NCBI GenBank assembly: GCA_013076295.1
Contig: RQOL01000772.1
Location: forward strand, 3,005,087-3,069,086
Origin: Sanderia malayensis
Taxonomy: Eukaryota > Cnidaria > Scyphozoa > Semaeostomeae > Pelagiidae
DNA: 64,000 bases
Direction: 5' to 3'
The notes beneath the pieces were generated by a model that was given only the letters and a program-made list of their open reading frames with translations, had not been told where the DNA came from and did not search any database. The position numbers were made by a program, and so were the translations under genes. This document shows positions 33,201 to 46,467 of the stretch, in pieces; within the stretch, counting starts at the first letter, position 1, and each line of letters opens with the position of its first letter.

Positions 33201-36200
33201 CCAATCAATGTTCCAAAATTGTTGTTAACAGGGGCGTGATCCTTGGCCTGAACGGGTGCCCGGATTGCTGGTGGCAACTCGGAATTTTCAACAACTTTAG
33301 GCACATGCTCATTTGCAGTAGACTTTGCATTGAATTGCTCTCCCTTTAGCTCGCTGAATCCAGAAGCTTTATCACCCGGACGGTTTTTAACTGACCCGGA
33401 TGGCTTGTTTTCATCCGGTATTTCTTCAACCAAATCTCTTTTCTTGTATTTGTCCGCGTTAATATCACGTACAGGTCTGGTAGCCTTGTCATCATCTCGA
33501 GGCAGGTCAGGTACGTCACCTACAACATCGGTGTCTAATATATCAATAATATCATCCGAACTGAATGTCAGCGTGTCCTTAGAAGACGGCATGGAATATT
33601 TCCGATCTAATTTTTCAGCTGGAGCCCTTTCGATTTCAAAAGTATTCCGTTCCTTATCATCACCACCGGAATCAAGAGAAAACGTCTTGTTGTCTTCCGG
33701 GTGCATTTCCGGATCCTTCTCCAAACTGAACGTGTGTCCCGGACTGATAGAGCGGTCTTCTTCGTGATCGTATTCCAATAGATCTTCAACAGTTTCCTCT
33801 TCAATTGCAGATAGCTCGGAATCAGAGAGAAGCAAATCGTCAAAATTGATTCGCACAACGGGTTGGTCAGTTTCAACTTCTTCATCATCTTCCGGATCAT
33901 CTTCTTCTTCATCGTGATCGTTGTAGTTACAATCCGGGTGCGGTATTTCGGGCAGCTTGAGCGATTCAGTTGTGGCTTCGGAGCCGGCTTCTGACTCCTC
34001 CGCAGATGGTGAGACAACTTCTGCTTTACCACGCATGTCACTGGAGACCTAGAACAGAATTAAAGCTCACTAAAAACACATTCGTAAAATATTATCTCAT
34101 ACAACTATTTAGCCATACACTTCGAAAATGGCAGGAACAAACAATCTGGACATACAGAAATGCTGCTGACTGGAATAATTTTGGTTCAGTGCACAGTGGA
34201 AACTGGCCTGCGTGCCTTTCCTCCTCCGCAATCTCCTGCAGCAGGCCAAGTGGAGCCTTCAGAGAGTATTAAACAGTAAGACCCGCATCGTTTCAAATTT
34301 TTACACAGTAGAAGCTGAGTTGGCACAAGGAAATAATGGTTATACCCAAAGAGTCCTTGCTCTAGCGCGATAAACATCTATGCAGAAGACAGCTCAACAT
34401 AACGACCAGTAGCATCATTATCCGATACACGCAAACCACTACTAAACGCACCAATGCTCCCCAAGGCAGGTATACAGAAGTTCCATAACCTAACACACAA
34501 ACCATTATCTTAACATAACAATGCTTCCCCATAAGTTGATGAAAAAAATCATGCACCATTCACCTCATCCACTTTCGATTTGCTTGTTGCGTCGTGCGTC
34601 TCTTCTTCTCCCTTGTATCCGTGTTGAATTACTTCATCAGATTCGCTATCCTCATCATCACCACTTGAATCACTATCTGTGACGTCATACTTTATAACAG
34701 TCGACTTTCCCTTGACCCTCTGCGGAGGAGCCTGGCTTTCAACCACAGCAGCTTGGAGATCTTCTATTTCCGTCGTCGGCTTGATGTTTTCCTCTGAGAA
34801 TGCCATCTTCTCATCTTGCTCCACAGTGCCAACATTCACGGGAATTTCATCGACAGCCATGTTTTTCAATGCAACCTTTTCATCATTTATTCCAGACTCT
34901 AATCCAGCATTCCAATCTAAACCATTCTCCTTCGCAGCTACCATCTCACTGTCCTCCGTTATCATCGACTTAATCAGCCCGATCACTTCTTCACTCAGCG
35001 ACACAATGTTCGACAACGCCGACTCTCCGTTCGACGACTGTGACGTCACCCAGAATTTCATCGTCTTGAATGTGAAGTCATTGCTGACGTGACGTAATTG
35101 GTCACATGGTATGACAACGTGATCATCCGTTGCTGACTCGGTTCTGCAGACCTCAGCGTAGTTCATGTAGACTGCGTAGCCTTGAACAATGGAGCCGTTT
35201 GATGTGCCAATATCTGTGATGGTCACAGGGAGCCAAGAGACAAGTATCGACGGCTTCACCTGTGATTGTGACCTCGGCTTCAGGTCGCAAAGCTGAACTT
35301 GAACATTCAAAGGAGGCTCCGGTAAACCTAAAGAGAATCGGGGCCTTAATAAAATTTTGCATGCTAAAGATAAATAGAATAAATTTGGTGTGATGAGCGA
35401 AAAGCGTGGTGAATCTTCAATAGATATCCCCGAAGAGGGAAGATCTGAATTGAGTTGAACAGGATTGAGCAGTAGTCATGCATAGAACATACCTTCCTCG
35501 GGTGTCCGAAATATCAACTCGTCCGACACACAGACCGTGCCAGTCGGCTTCTTGTGAATGTCTTTAGCTTTCCTGGCCTCGATGGCGATCTCGTACTCGG
35601 TATCCGGAACGAGGTTGTTCAAAAGAAACCTGTCAACTCCCGGCTTGACAACGTGTGCTACTTTCCCGCCAATACAGATGGCGTGTGCATAGGAACTGTT
35701 GCCACACGTCCATTCGAGGTTGGCTGAGCGTGGAGCGAGGTTGCTTATGCGTACATCACTGGGAACTGCACTTGCACCTGGATAAACAAAAGATGCATCA
35801 GCACGCAAAAATACCGCAATGCTGTGCATATTCCCCCCCTTGTCAGTTAAATACCCCATATGCAAGTCAAAATAATCTTATCAACAAATGTCCCAGCTAT
35901 TAAACGCCCCTCCAATGCACACCTTGTACTTTAATTTAATAGATGCTCCATCTATTAAACACCCCTAGCGTTAGTTTGAAGCACTGCCATACTGCATGCA
36001 TAGTCTAGTGCATCTAGCATTCACTTACCTTACCCCAATGGTGTATCTGCTTTCTAACGTCATTGGCAATAGGAAATTGCACATTTTCAATTGTACAGAT
36101 ATATAGACAGGTTAGTGGATGAAAAAGAACTGCTTACCTCTTCCGACGGTTATGGTCGCAACTGAGTTTGGCGACTCCTTGCCATGTTTATCTAACGTGT

Positions 36201-38490
36201 GAACTGATACGCGATAAACCTGCTCGAAACAAAGAAAAATCATATTTAACATAACGAAACATGAGGCTTCAAGGCCCTGTCTTTTGCACTGTATATGCGA
36301 ACATATAAACATTGCCAAGCTTTATCATGTAACCAATTCTATGTAGATACAAGCATGTGCGTATACCTTACTGCGCTGTATGTCTGACACAATAGCCTTG
36401 GTCCGCCCAGCTCCGATTAGAGTCTGTTTAATAACCCCATCTGCTTTGATGGCGTAGCCGTGAATGTCACTTTCCGCTATGCCATCTGGGGGCAGCCAAC
36501 TGAGCACAACACTGCTATTCAGCTGTCTTTCCAGTTTCAGTTGACGAGGCGGTGGGAACCCTATAGAAATAGAAACAGAATTTCGATCGTAAAGAAGGCG
36601 TAAGACACAAGCATTCACTCATATGATAATATGCAATATACGCAATGAGGTCTCGACATGCGACAGAGTGAACTTTACGGTATACCAAACTGAGTATTTC
36701 CTTCATCGCTGTACAGTATGTTAGATAGTCTATACAGATAATCAATATAAGCTATGATACAATCGGCCAACTAGTTTATATTATAGATCGAATGCTAGGG
36801 AGAGAAGTCGAAAGAAGTTTCAAAAGCAAATGCCAAGGAAAAAAGCAGGTTGATTTTAATCACTCACCAAATATCTCACCATCATCATCACCATCAGTTT
36901 CACTATTCAGACTGTCCAAGTCCTCTTTAAAAACATCATCAATGTTTTGCAAATGTTTTGTAAGTGATTGATTTCTTGGGGTAGTTTTCAGATATTCAGC
37001 TACAAAAAGACAAGAATAATTATACATAAACATTAAGATTAATACTTAATAAAATTTGTTATATTTTAGTTATTCACCAACATGAACTTCGTGTAGTTTT
37101 GATATCATTTGAGCCAGTGAATAGATGAATGTTAAATTATCTTAGCATTAATTTTGCGATTATTTCATGCCACACCCTAAAGAATATATTTATTTATTTA
37201 TTCATTCAACTTTATTCATTCAAGTTATTGGGAAAATCATCAATTTTAACTATTTATTTAGATTATCGGAGATGGTTTAGTCTTCAATTACTATTCATTT
37301 TATGTTAGTATATGGTTCAGTTGGCCAATCTTTTAGTAGTAATATATCTTAATTTAAAAATTTAATAAGAATTTTAGAACTATATAGATTATCATAGCTT
37401 ATTTTAAATAGTAAATTTTACCATCAAGAGGTGTATCATTTTCGGATTGTTTCGCATCGCCGATTATCGATTCTGTCGGCGACATTAATCCGCTAACTGA
37501 GAAAATAAATTTAACTCTTTCAAGCAGACGCAAGTTTAACTAATTTAATTTTTACTAATTTAGAAATTATTTTAATGCAGACATGTATGGTGTGTTCTTC
37601 GCATGCTCTCTGCGTACGTATTAAAGGCGTACTGCCAGTGAGTAAGCTTGGCTCATTAATCTTACCTTCAGTCAAATCCTCGTCACTTTCATCTCCGGGA
37701 TCTGAAAAATATCGAAATTCATGCTTATTGAAAAGTTTATTGCAATGCCAAATCAAAACCCCCAAAAAGAAAGACTGCATAGCACAAAAAAGACGTCTAT
37801 TTCAATTGTAGCCAACCCTCCCAAATAACTGTTTAGTAGTAACCAAATAACTCCCAAATAACGTTAAGTAAAATTCAAATCAAAGAGGGTTTGGCGACAT
37901 CTTAATGCTCAACTAGGGTACAGCTAAGCAAACTTACAGCCTTCATGTCCGTTAACTATAATTGCGGGAAGCTCACCATCATCTGAAAAAAATCCACACC
38001 TTTCATGCAAAATTCATATCATTATACAATCACTAGTGCTTAGAACTAGCGATAGCTCTACAATGAGTACATACTATACTATTATATAAAGGTAACCATG
38101 TTTCACTGTTAGATAAAAAGACAGAGAGCTGACTACGAGTACTGACCTGAAACTCTCTCTACGAAATTCGAAGGTACCAATCCACGCTGTCCATTAACAA
38201 GTTCACCAGTGTAGAAGCCATCCTAAAATAATCAGAAGTCGTCAATAAATCATATAATATTACAATGCTATGATTTTACAACATAAATTAATGCGTTCAT
38301 GTTTCATGCTATAATTGAAAAGATGGATGGATAAATGGATAGATGGATGGATAGATGGATGGATAGATGGATGGATGAATAGATTGGTAGATTGATGGAT
38401 GGATAGATTGATGGATGGATAGATTCATAGATTGATGAATGGATAGATGGATGGATAGATGGATGGATAGATGGGTGGATAGATGGATTA

Positions 38491-38552
<62 letters not shown>

Positions 38553-41500
38553 GGATGGATGGATGGATGGATAGATGCCAGATGGATGAATCGTTGGATG
38601 TGCTGAAACAATTAAAAGAACTTAAACTAGATTCAACAAGAAAACACAAGCACGAAATACCTCATCAGCTTCTCCGAAGACATAGACGAAATCTCCAGCT
38701 TGCAAAGACAACTCTAGACTAGGCTCATCATTCGGTGAATGTTCATAAGGATCGTAAGTATACTTCGCAATGAAAACCGTAAGCTTGTCAGCATTCAGCG
38801 ATGTCTTTGCTGACAGGCCTGAGGTAGCATTTACGTCTTGCTTCTTCGAAAACGCAGAGACAGTGTTGCTATCACCCGAAGCGGGTTTTTCGTCCACAGA
38901 TGTCTGCGGGGTAATGGGGCCAAAAACGGAGTCATCGGATCCAGTCTTCTTTTGGTATTCCAGTCGTTTAATGGCCGACGGCGTGTTGGAGAGAGCGTTG
39001 GACGCAAGCAGGTTAACGCCGTCGGCTTCAAACAGTTGATCTTCCAATTCGCTGTCAGTTTCATCATCCAAGGACAGCGTTAGTTCATCAGACGTATCAC
39101 TGTTCTGGCGTTGGAGAATCCTATGCGCCAATCTATTACCCACTGCATCATCTTTATCAACAGTCTTGCTAAGAGTATTATGGTGGGGTATGTTTGAATC
39201 GACGGTGTTTAAAGCAGTCAATCTGTTTGGCCTTGGGTCATCGCCTCTGCTTAGCTCTCCTGAAAAAAACAAACCCACAGCAGGTTACCATAATGCATTA
39301 ACTAAAAACCAGTACAATAGAGACAGGCGCTCATAGGGTGAGCAAATTGTTCCATGGCATCTGTTTGAAAAGGATCACGAAAATTTCACAAACCTTCACT
39401 GCTGGATACAACTGCCAATTCAGCAATCCTTGAGGAAGCAAAGTCCAGAATATCGTCATCAGCTTTCCACGATACATCTTGCTCTACAAGTAATAAAAAG
39501 ATAGATGCACGCTAAGAGAAGTTTCGCTCTCGACTATGCGTGGAGTTACACAGTAAATGGATAAAAATACTTGACCCAGCTATGTATATTAATCCTATTG
39601 TACACCCGGTGTGTGTCTCGATTTGCACTGTGATTCAATAACAAACGTCAGATTGTACGGGGGGTAATGCAACAACAATTAATGACCATTAATTGTCGAT
39701 ATAAAGCTTGGCGAAACCATCCTTACCCAAATCTTCCTCAATCGCTTCGTATTGGTTGTTAACATCATTAGTATAATTATCTTCCAAAGCTTGCTCGAAA
39801 CCTAGAGTATGATAACAAATATGTAATAAAAGTGGGAATATGTACCGGTTGTAACTACTTATTGGATGGAACCCTGGTATATCGAACCTTGAAGGGAATC
39901 AAGGCCCGCTTTGCTAAGCCCAGAGCTAATTAAACCGAGTGTAGATTGGGCTGCGAAGCAGTTCTTCCATGGAGAGTGCGTCATGCTAAAATTCAACTGC
40001 TTATCTTGGCTATATCCCCAACTCACAAGGCCCATTCTAATGTTTTAATGGGGATGTGCTAAAGCTTAAATTGCCATTAAATGACTCTACAGACTGCAGA
40101 CATCCAACGTGTCGAATATTACCGCATCTCACTGTAACAACAAGTAACTTACTTGAAAAAGTCTCCTCCATTGCGACAGCCCTCTGTGCCTGCACAGGGG
40201 TGTGTGGGCGCGACGTTTGCACTGAAACATCGGCTCTAGATATATCTACTTTCATATTCTCCCTCGCAGTTTCAAGCATTTCCTTCAAGTCAACCTCCTT
40301 TCGCTCGAATTGCAAGCACGTGTTCTCCAGACGGTTGATCTCGTTTCGGAGTTCTGTGGTCTCGATTTCATGTGACTTCTCGGCATCCTCTTTGGCCTGA
40401 AAACAAACAGAAGTAATTTACACACCAGTACTCTCATTGGCTGTATCTAGGTATGTATATTTCATTGCTACTTGTACGCCAAGCATCATGTCCATTGAAG
40501 TACCATATGCGCAAGAAAGATACAGATTAAGCATACCTGGTTAAGCAGTGATACTTCATTGTCTTTCTTGGTAATTTGCTCCACCGCATAGTCATAGTCC
40601 CTTTCCCATTTTCTGCATTCCTCTTTCTTCTCTTCGAGATCCTTAAAGCAATAAAAAAGTTTAACACTTGGCACAACATGAAATAGAAACTGCAAGCAAC
40701 AAATGTTAACAATATTATATTCTGAATAAATACTGTGTTGCTGACTCACATTCTCGACTATTTTGTATTCTTCGACTTTACTCTGCAGGCTATCTAATTG
40801 TCCTTGCATCATCATATGCTTGGTCTCCGAATCCTGCAGTCTGTCTTTTAGCACCTTACACTCGAATTCGAACTGAAAAGAATAGACCAGAAAAAATTAT
40901 ACCAGCTCAGTCAACCCTGATAATTGCCGGAACCAATAGCCAACAAAATAGAACCAACATCTTGTTGAAACCATGTTCGAATAAAAAAATAAGATATTAA
41001 AGAGAATATTAAGCAATTTAAAGCAATTAAGTATTAATTTTATGAACACAAGCATTTTTACACTTTGCATTTCAACAAGTTTCTTGCTCATGTCGGCCAT
41101 TTTTGATTGAAGACTTTTGGCAATCTGACGACCCTTTTCTTGCTCGTGTTCCTAAAAAAATTAAAAATCATTAATCATCAAAAGATTTCAAAAGCAACAA
41201 AAACATTACAGATAGATTTGCTAAGATAAAAAAGAGTAGCATAAATGTGTTAAGGATTTCTGCTATTACTCACAAGTTTTTTATTTGTTCTTTCAGTATC
41301 GGCTAAGACGTCTTTTAACTTTTGAATTTCCTTTTCAGCCGATCTCAAGTCTTCGGCCTGAGAAAAAAATTTCTTGAAAATTTATACTTGAAAACGCATG
41401 AAAATATATCATCTAGGAAAGTTGAGACTTGACAATATAAATTAACAAACATAATGAATTAGTAATATCAATAATACAAAAAAAACAACTAGGTCAAATT

Positions 41501-44500
41501 AAATTAGAATAAAAGTTACCAAGGCTGTGCATTCTTCGTCTCTCTCCTTCAACTGTTCAGCAAGCTTGTCAAACTTACCGCTCTTTTCCGTCAACTGTTC
41601 CACCTTGTGAGGAAAGAACAACAAAATTTACCAATAGATCTACAAATCTTGCACTAAGAGAAATACGTTGTTTAGATATGGAAACTAAAGAGGTCTGGGT
41701 CATTTGTGAATCTTTTGCCATGGTTTGAGCTTCTACAACTCCACTCGCTATCTATTCTATAAAGAATTATATGTGTAAAACAAAACACTGAGAAAATCAA
41801 ACCTTATTTTTCATTTGTTTATTTTCACTTTTTTGTTCCTCGAGCAGTTTTTTCCATTTGTCTTTTTCTTTCACAACCAAGTCAATTTCTTTTTTCAGTT
41901 TCTCGTCTTCTGTAGCCTTCGACCGAACAATCTACAACACGAGACAAAAAAAATAAATTAAATACTACCAAGTTTATTAAATTATTCCATCACTACGCGT
42001 TTCACCAAAACTTATCTACCTTAATCCTAGATATAAAATCAATAGGCACTGAAAAATACCATAAATAAAAAAATAATTTCTACAACGAGATTGGAAAAAT
42101 TTTTCACCTGATCCTTGGCTTTCCTGTTCTCTCGTTCTTGTTCATCGAGCAATTTCTTCAGCTTTTCCTTTTCTCTTTCTGCAGACTTCAGTTCTTTTCG
42201 TAAACTCTCTTCCTCCCGACTTTTCGATCGAAGATTCTGAAAGGAAGAAATAAAACACATCAGAGTGATACTCGAATTCAACATAAAGTGATTCATTTCA
42301 CCCGGTAATGAAGTCGTGCATAGTCTTCAAACTATGTTTCTATATTTTACCCCCTGATCATTCACTCATTCAAATAGCGAGTCGTCATTGGTTTCATCGG
42401 TGTTTCAGGGGGGCAATACGTAAGCAAGGCATGAACGATAACTAAAGATCTGCATAAAGGGCTCTTTTATCAATTGATTTTTAAAGCAAATAGTTTCAAT
42501 TAGCGTCTTGTTGTCAGGCAATGGATAAAAATCATATAAAAGCAAATATTTTCTCAGCTAATAGAACGCAGTGTGCACTAGCGCGGCGCATACAAACAGG
42601 GCCAAATGATAAATAACAACAACACTTACATCTAACCCAGCTGACTTCTCTGCTGAGATCTGTTGCTCTAATTTCAGCTTCTCGCTTTCCAAACGCGCTA
42701 TCTTCGTCTCGAGTTCCTCTATACGATTCAAGCCATCTGCCTATAATCACAAGAGGCAAAAATGACGGTCAAATAAGACTGATAGGTTACCTTTACACGC
42801 ACGTAAATAACAAGACATGGAGCACAGTATAATGCACCACTGTGCGCAATAGCATCCTTCAGCTAAAAGGCTCCTTTTTTGGCTCTCGCTTTAGGATTCC
42901 AAAGAGTGACGTGAAAAGTGAATGACCCTCCTTAAGCAACGCTGGTCATTGGTTCAAGTCGTGATGGGTTCGAGTTTTGATTCTTGAATGCTTTGACGTC
43001 GAGGACGGATACGCAGCTTTCTACCCCTTCGCAGTTCAAAAAGGTATACAACTAACAAAATCTGACTTTTTTTATTCATTTATTTGCACATACCTTGTCA
43101 TCTTGTTTTTCCAAAGTGGCAATTTGCTGTTTGAGCTTGGCGATCTCCTTGTCTTTGGAGATGGTCGTTTTTGCATTTTCCGCCAATTCTCTCGCTCGCT
43201 GAAGAGTGAAGGATCTCTTGAAACTGTCAAACGCAACCGGTGACTCAAAAGAGGCAGTTTTGACTGGTGAACCTTTGGACTTCTGCAAGATAAAAAGAAA
43301 TGCCCATACTTCGTCATATTACAACATAGAGTACGAAAGAAACATTACCATATTATTTGATTTGATAAGTAGATGGAATACAGTCGATTCTCGCTATCTC
43401 AAACTTGCAGTGGAAATGAAAATTTGTTCAACATCATATCTAAGTTCCAATGTGGTCAGATGAGTCTTCAACGCCATACTTACAATTTCTTTCAATTCGT
43501 CCTGCAATCGTTTTGCTTTTTCGTCAAGTTTCTTAGCAAGTGCAACCAACTCGCCATTTCTCTTTTTTAATTCCTTTATTCTTTGATCTGCCCTCGACGG
43601 TGGTTCTGTTTCTTTTGAATCAGATCGTTTCTAAGAAAAATAAAACGCGTATTCAATTTTCGGCATATTCCCGTGGGGTAAAACGGTACATTTCAAATGA
43701 ATTCCGGAATAACAATGTTTAAAATCTCACATGGATATTATATCTTTCCAATATTGAAGCTTTCCGGGTCATTTCATCCAATGATTTTTTCAGCTCTGCA
43801 TTCTTTACTTGAAGTTCCTTTTCTCTTTCAGACCTCTGCTAAAACGGAACGAAACATATAATACACATTGCAGCAATGACAAAAGCTGTTGCAAACTCCA
43901 TGAGTAAATTGCAAATTACAAAGTTGAATAGAACAGGAACACAATGGAACGATAGAAGAAAATAGATAGAACAATAGACAAACAATAGGATTCTTAAACA
44001 ATAAGGAACCCCACAGATGGCACTCAGTTGGGAACTACAAATGACATTGAATAGAGGTCTTGAACGATGATCAGATAAGAATTTGAAGCATGGATGCTGA
44101 CTTATAATTTTCACAGAGGAGGTTTATTGCTAAAACTAAAATAGAGATTTATTCCTGGAAGGTTTTACCATGTTTATTACACATGGAAAGTTTTTAACAC
44201 CTATTACAGATGATCCAATAAAAAAAAGCATTAGAATGCAACAGAAAGATACCAAGGTATACAGTATCATCAATATAGTTGTTTGATTTGTGAGTTTTCG
44301 GTAATACAAATGTATTTTTCTGTTCCCTTAGGGGGCTGAGCTACCCCAATTGGACTCCCAGGGGGAGCTCACCCTGGTAATCCCCCACATAATTGATACG
44401 TGGGGGCTTGCTAATGACTATGATAACAGAATGTTATACAGAGCATAATAAAACTAAAATTACCGCTGAAGAAGCATCAAACTGATCTGCAATTCTCTTT

Positions 44501-45303
44501 GGCTCAGATCTTAACTTATCAAACAATATTTCTTTTTCCTCTTCCAATTTTGTCACATCCATTTCCCTTCTCGTAATTTCTTGCTCTTTTTCAGACAATG
44601 CCTTCTGAGCTGCTTTCAACTCATGTACATTACGAGCGATTTGTATTCTTGCATCTCTAAGAACTCGTTGAGTTTCCTTATCATGTTCCTCTTTCAATTT
44701 CCTAATCATCTCAACCTTTTCAGCCTCTGAGGCAGATTTCTGCTTATAAAGCTCCTCAAGTTGATTTTTCTGTTTCTGATATTCATTGATCTCTTGTCTC
44801 AATCTAAAATCATTATCATTAACATCTTTATGCTTATTATTATTAAATTCTTTTTTCAACTTCTCCTCGAGTTGTTTCAAGGAGAATTCTTTATCTTCCA
44901 GCATCATTCTTTTCGTTGTTTTTAGTTCCTCATCTTTAAATTTGATAATGTGCTTAATTTCTAATTCTTTCTCTCTTTGAAAACTCTCTCGGAGTTTCTT
45001 GACTTCGTAGTCGTGTTCAATTTTCTGTTTGTGATTAAGAGAGCCTGCAGCAACTGCTTTTTCTTTATCGAAATCATCCTTCAGTCGTTTTATCTCTGCA
45101 ACCTTATCACGATGAACTTGCCTTGATTTCGCCTTCTCTATCTCCAGCTCCGACTTCAACCGGGCGATATGTTGACGCAGTTCGTCATTAGTTCGTTTCA
45201 GATTTGTTGTCGAGCTGGTGTTAGAAGGAGGGCTGTACACCGGCAATCTACTTCCACGCTTAGGCCCACCGTTTAGTGAAGAGTTTATTGTCGGAGAAGG
45301 CAT
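30248..45303 (-). CDS. RIMBP: RIM-binding protein (SH3/FN3 active-zone scaffold), about 30 exons
   Basis: Presynaptic scaffold that links RIM to voltage-gated calcium channels through its SH3 domains. It starts at 45303 ([10 protein letters not shown]); exon 1 is 44464-45303. About 13 exons down to 40.1 kb encode a long coiled coil. SH3-1 is split between 38661-39259 ([34 protein letters not shown]) and 38147-38222 ([19 protein letters not shown]). Three FN3 domains follow at 36.1-36.6, 35493-35777 and 34564-35327. The huge exon 31945-34048 is an acidic disordered linker ending in SH3-2 ([32 protein letters not shown]). SH3-3 spans the exon ending at about 30897 and the two exons below it ([25 protein letters not shown]). 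I checked junction phases from 40.4 kb to 30.2 kb and all agree. The length is roughly 2,500 residues. The last coding exon below 30248 is unresolved. Confidence 0.93.
30700..30870. repeat. AATCAC-type minisatellite in a RIMBP intron
   Basis: Irregular repeats of CCAATCAC, TTAATCAC and ACTTAATCACAC in the intron between the last SH3 exons. Confidence 0.75.
38320..38580. repeat. (GATG/GATA)n microsatellite in a RIMBP intron
   Basis: About 260 bases of TGGATGGATAGATGGA-type tetramers, turning into pure GATA near 38490-38550. Confidence 0.92.
44325..44410. other. GC-rich triple hairpin in RIMBP intron 1
   Basis: Three adjacent potential stem-loops in an AT-rich intron: GGGG...CCCC (about 44331-44347), CCAGGG...CCCTGG and CCCCCAC...GTGGGGG with an 11-base AT loop (about 44384-44407). 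It is not a tRNA and no ORF explains it. Confidence 0.5.
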
Positions 45304-46467
45304 TTCTTCAACTCCAAATATTTTCCTGGTTCGAGCAGTTCACTTCTGAATAATTCATTGCACTTAGCAATGGCAGAAATTATACTTTAGCTGTTTCTTA
45401 AAAGGAATCCGGCATGAACTTCACTCCGGTGTAAATAAAACTAGCACGCAAGTGACGCTTTACTCTGCCATTCAACAATCAGACGCGTGCAACAAATACA
45501 GGCCTAATTACTTCTCTATGTTGCGGCATATAACCTATTCATAATTTATCGAAATTGAAATTTAATACACATTTCCAGCTTGCATGCTCATTTTAACGAC
45601 ATCTGTTTTGAAGAGAGCGGTGTTTGAAATCAGCAATAACTCTCTCGAAATCGAAAAGATTTGAATCAGATAATAAATTTGAAAACAAATATGGCTTCTC
45701 TTTCGTTTCCAGCAACAAAGTCCTGGTCACCAGGTTTTTTCGCCGGGACAATATTATTTTTCTCCCAGGGGTAATCGCATAAAATTTTGATCGGCTTAAA
45801 GGCTTCAAAATTTTAGATATTAGCGAAGGGTGAAAGAAAAACAGACGAAATTAAAAAAAATCAATATATATAATAAATTCAGTGTTGCATGATATATGGT
45901 TTGAAGAAGATTTACTATTTTGCCAGTTAAGCACATAATTTATTACGTAAAAACAAAGCTTATTTGATAATGGTCTGACATAATTTGATAAATTTAAAGC
46001 TATTAATTTAAAAAATACAATAAAACATTAAATCCTTGCCATGTGAGAAGCATCTGGTATTAGAATTCTTCTAAATGAAAGTGAAATGATAAATAGCACA
46101 AGGATTTCCATTCCATTACATCCTATTTTGTTCTATTTATCCCACTTCATTACATCCTATTCTATCCAACTTCATTCCATTGCATCCTGCTTTATTCCAT
46201 CCCATTTCATTACATTCTACTTCATTCTCCTCTATTCTTTTTCATTTCAATCCTAGTCCTGGTCCATTGCATTCTATCCACTTCAATTCCACCCTATATC
46301 CTACCCCATTCCATCCTATCTATTCCATAAAAATCCATATCAGTGATCTTCAATTCATTATAGTAACAATGAGACCATCATACATAGCCCTAAGCAAAAG
46401 AGCAACCAATGAATGCAAACTACACTGTACATTAAATAAATTATAGATAAAATACAATATGGCAGAA
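45304..46467. other. Intergenic between RIMBP 5' end and the BACURD 3' end
   Basis: 46120-46330 contains a degenerate pyrimidine-rich repeat of ATTCCAT/ATCCTA type units. No gene was recognised. Confidence 0.5.

Noticed and set aside
32048..33767. Plus-strand frames of 60-145 codons opposite the RIMBP linker exon
   Set aside because: They are antisense shadows of a well-supported coding exon.
43370..43405. TACAGTCGATTCTCGCTATCTC resembling one end of a pogo-type element
   Set aside because: I could not find a matching opposite end or a TA-flanked unit, so I do not call an element.
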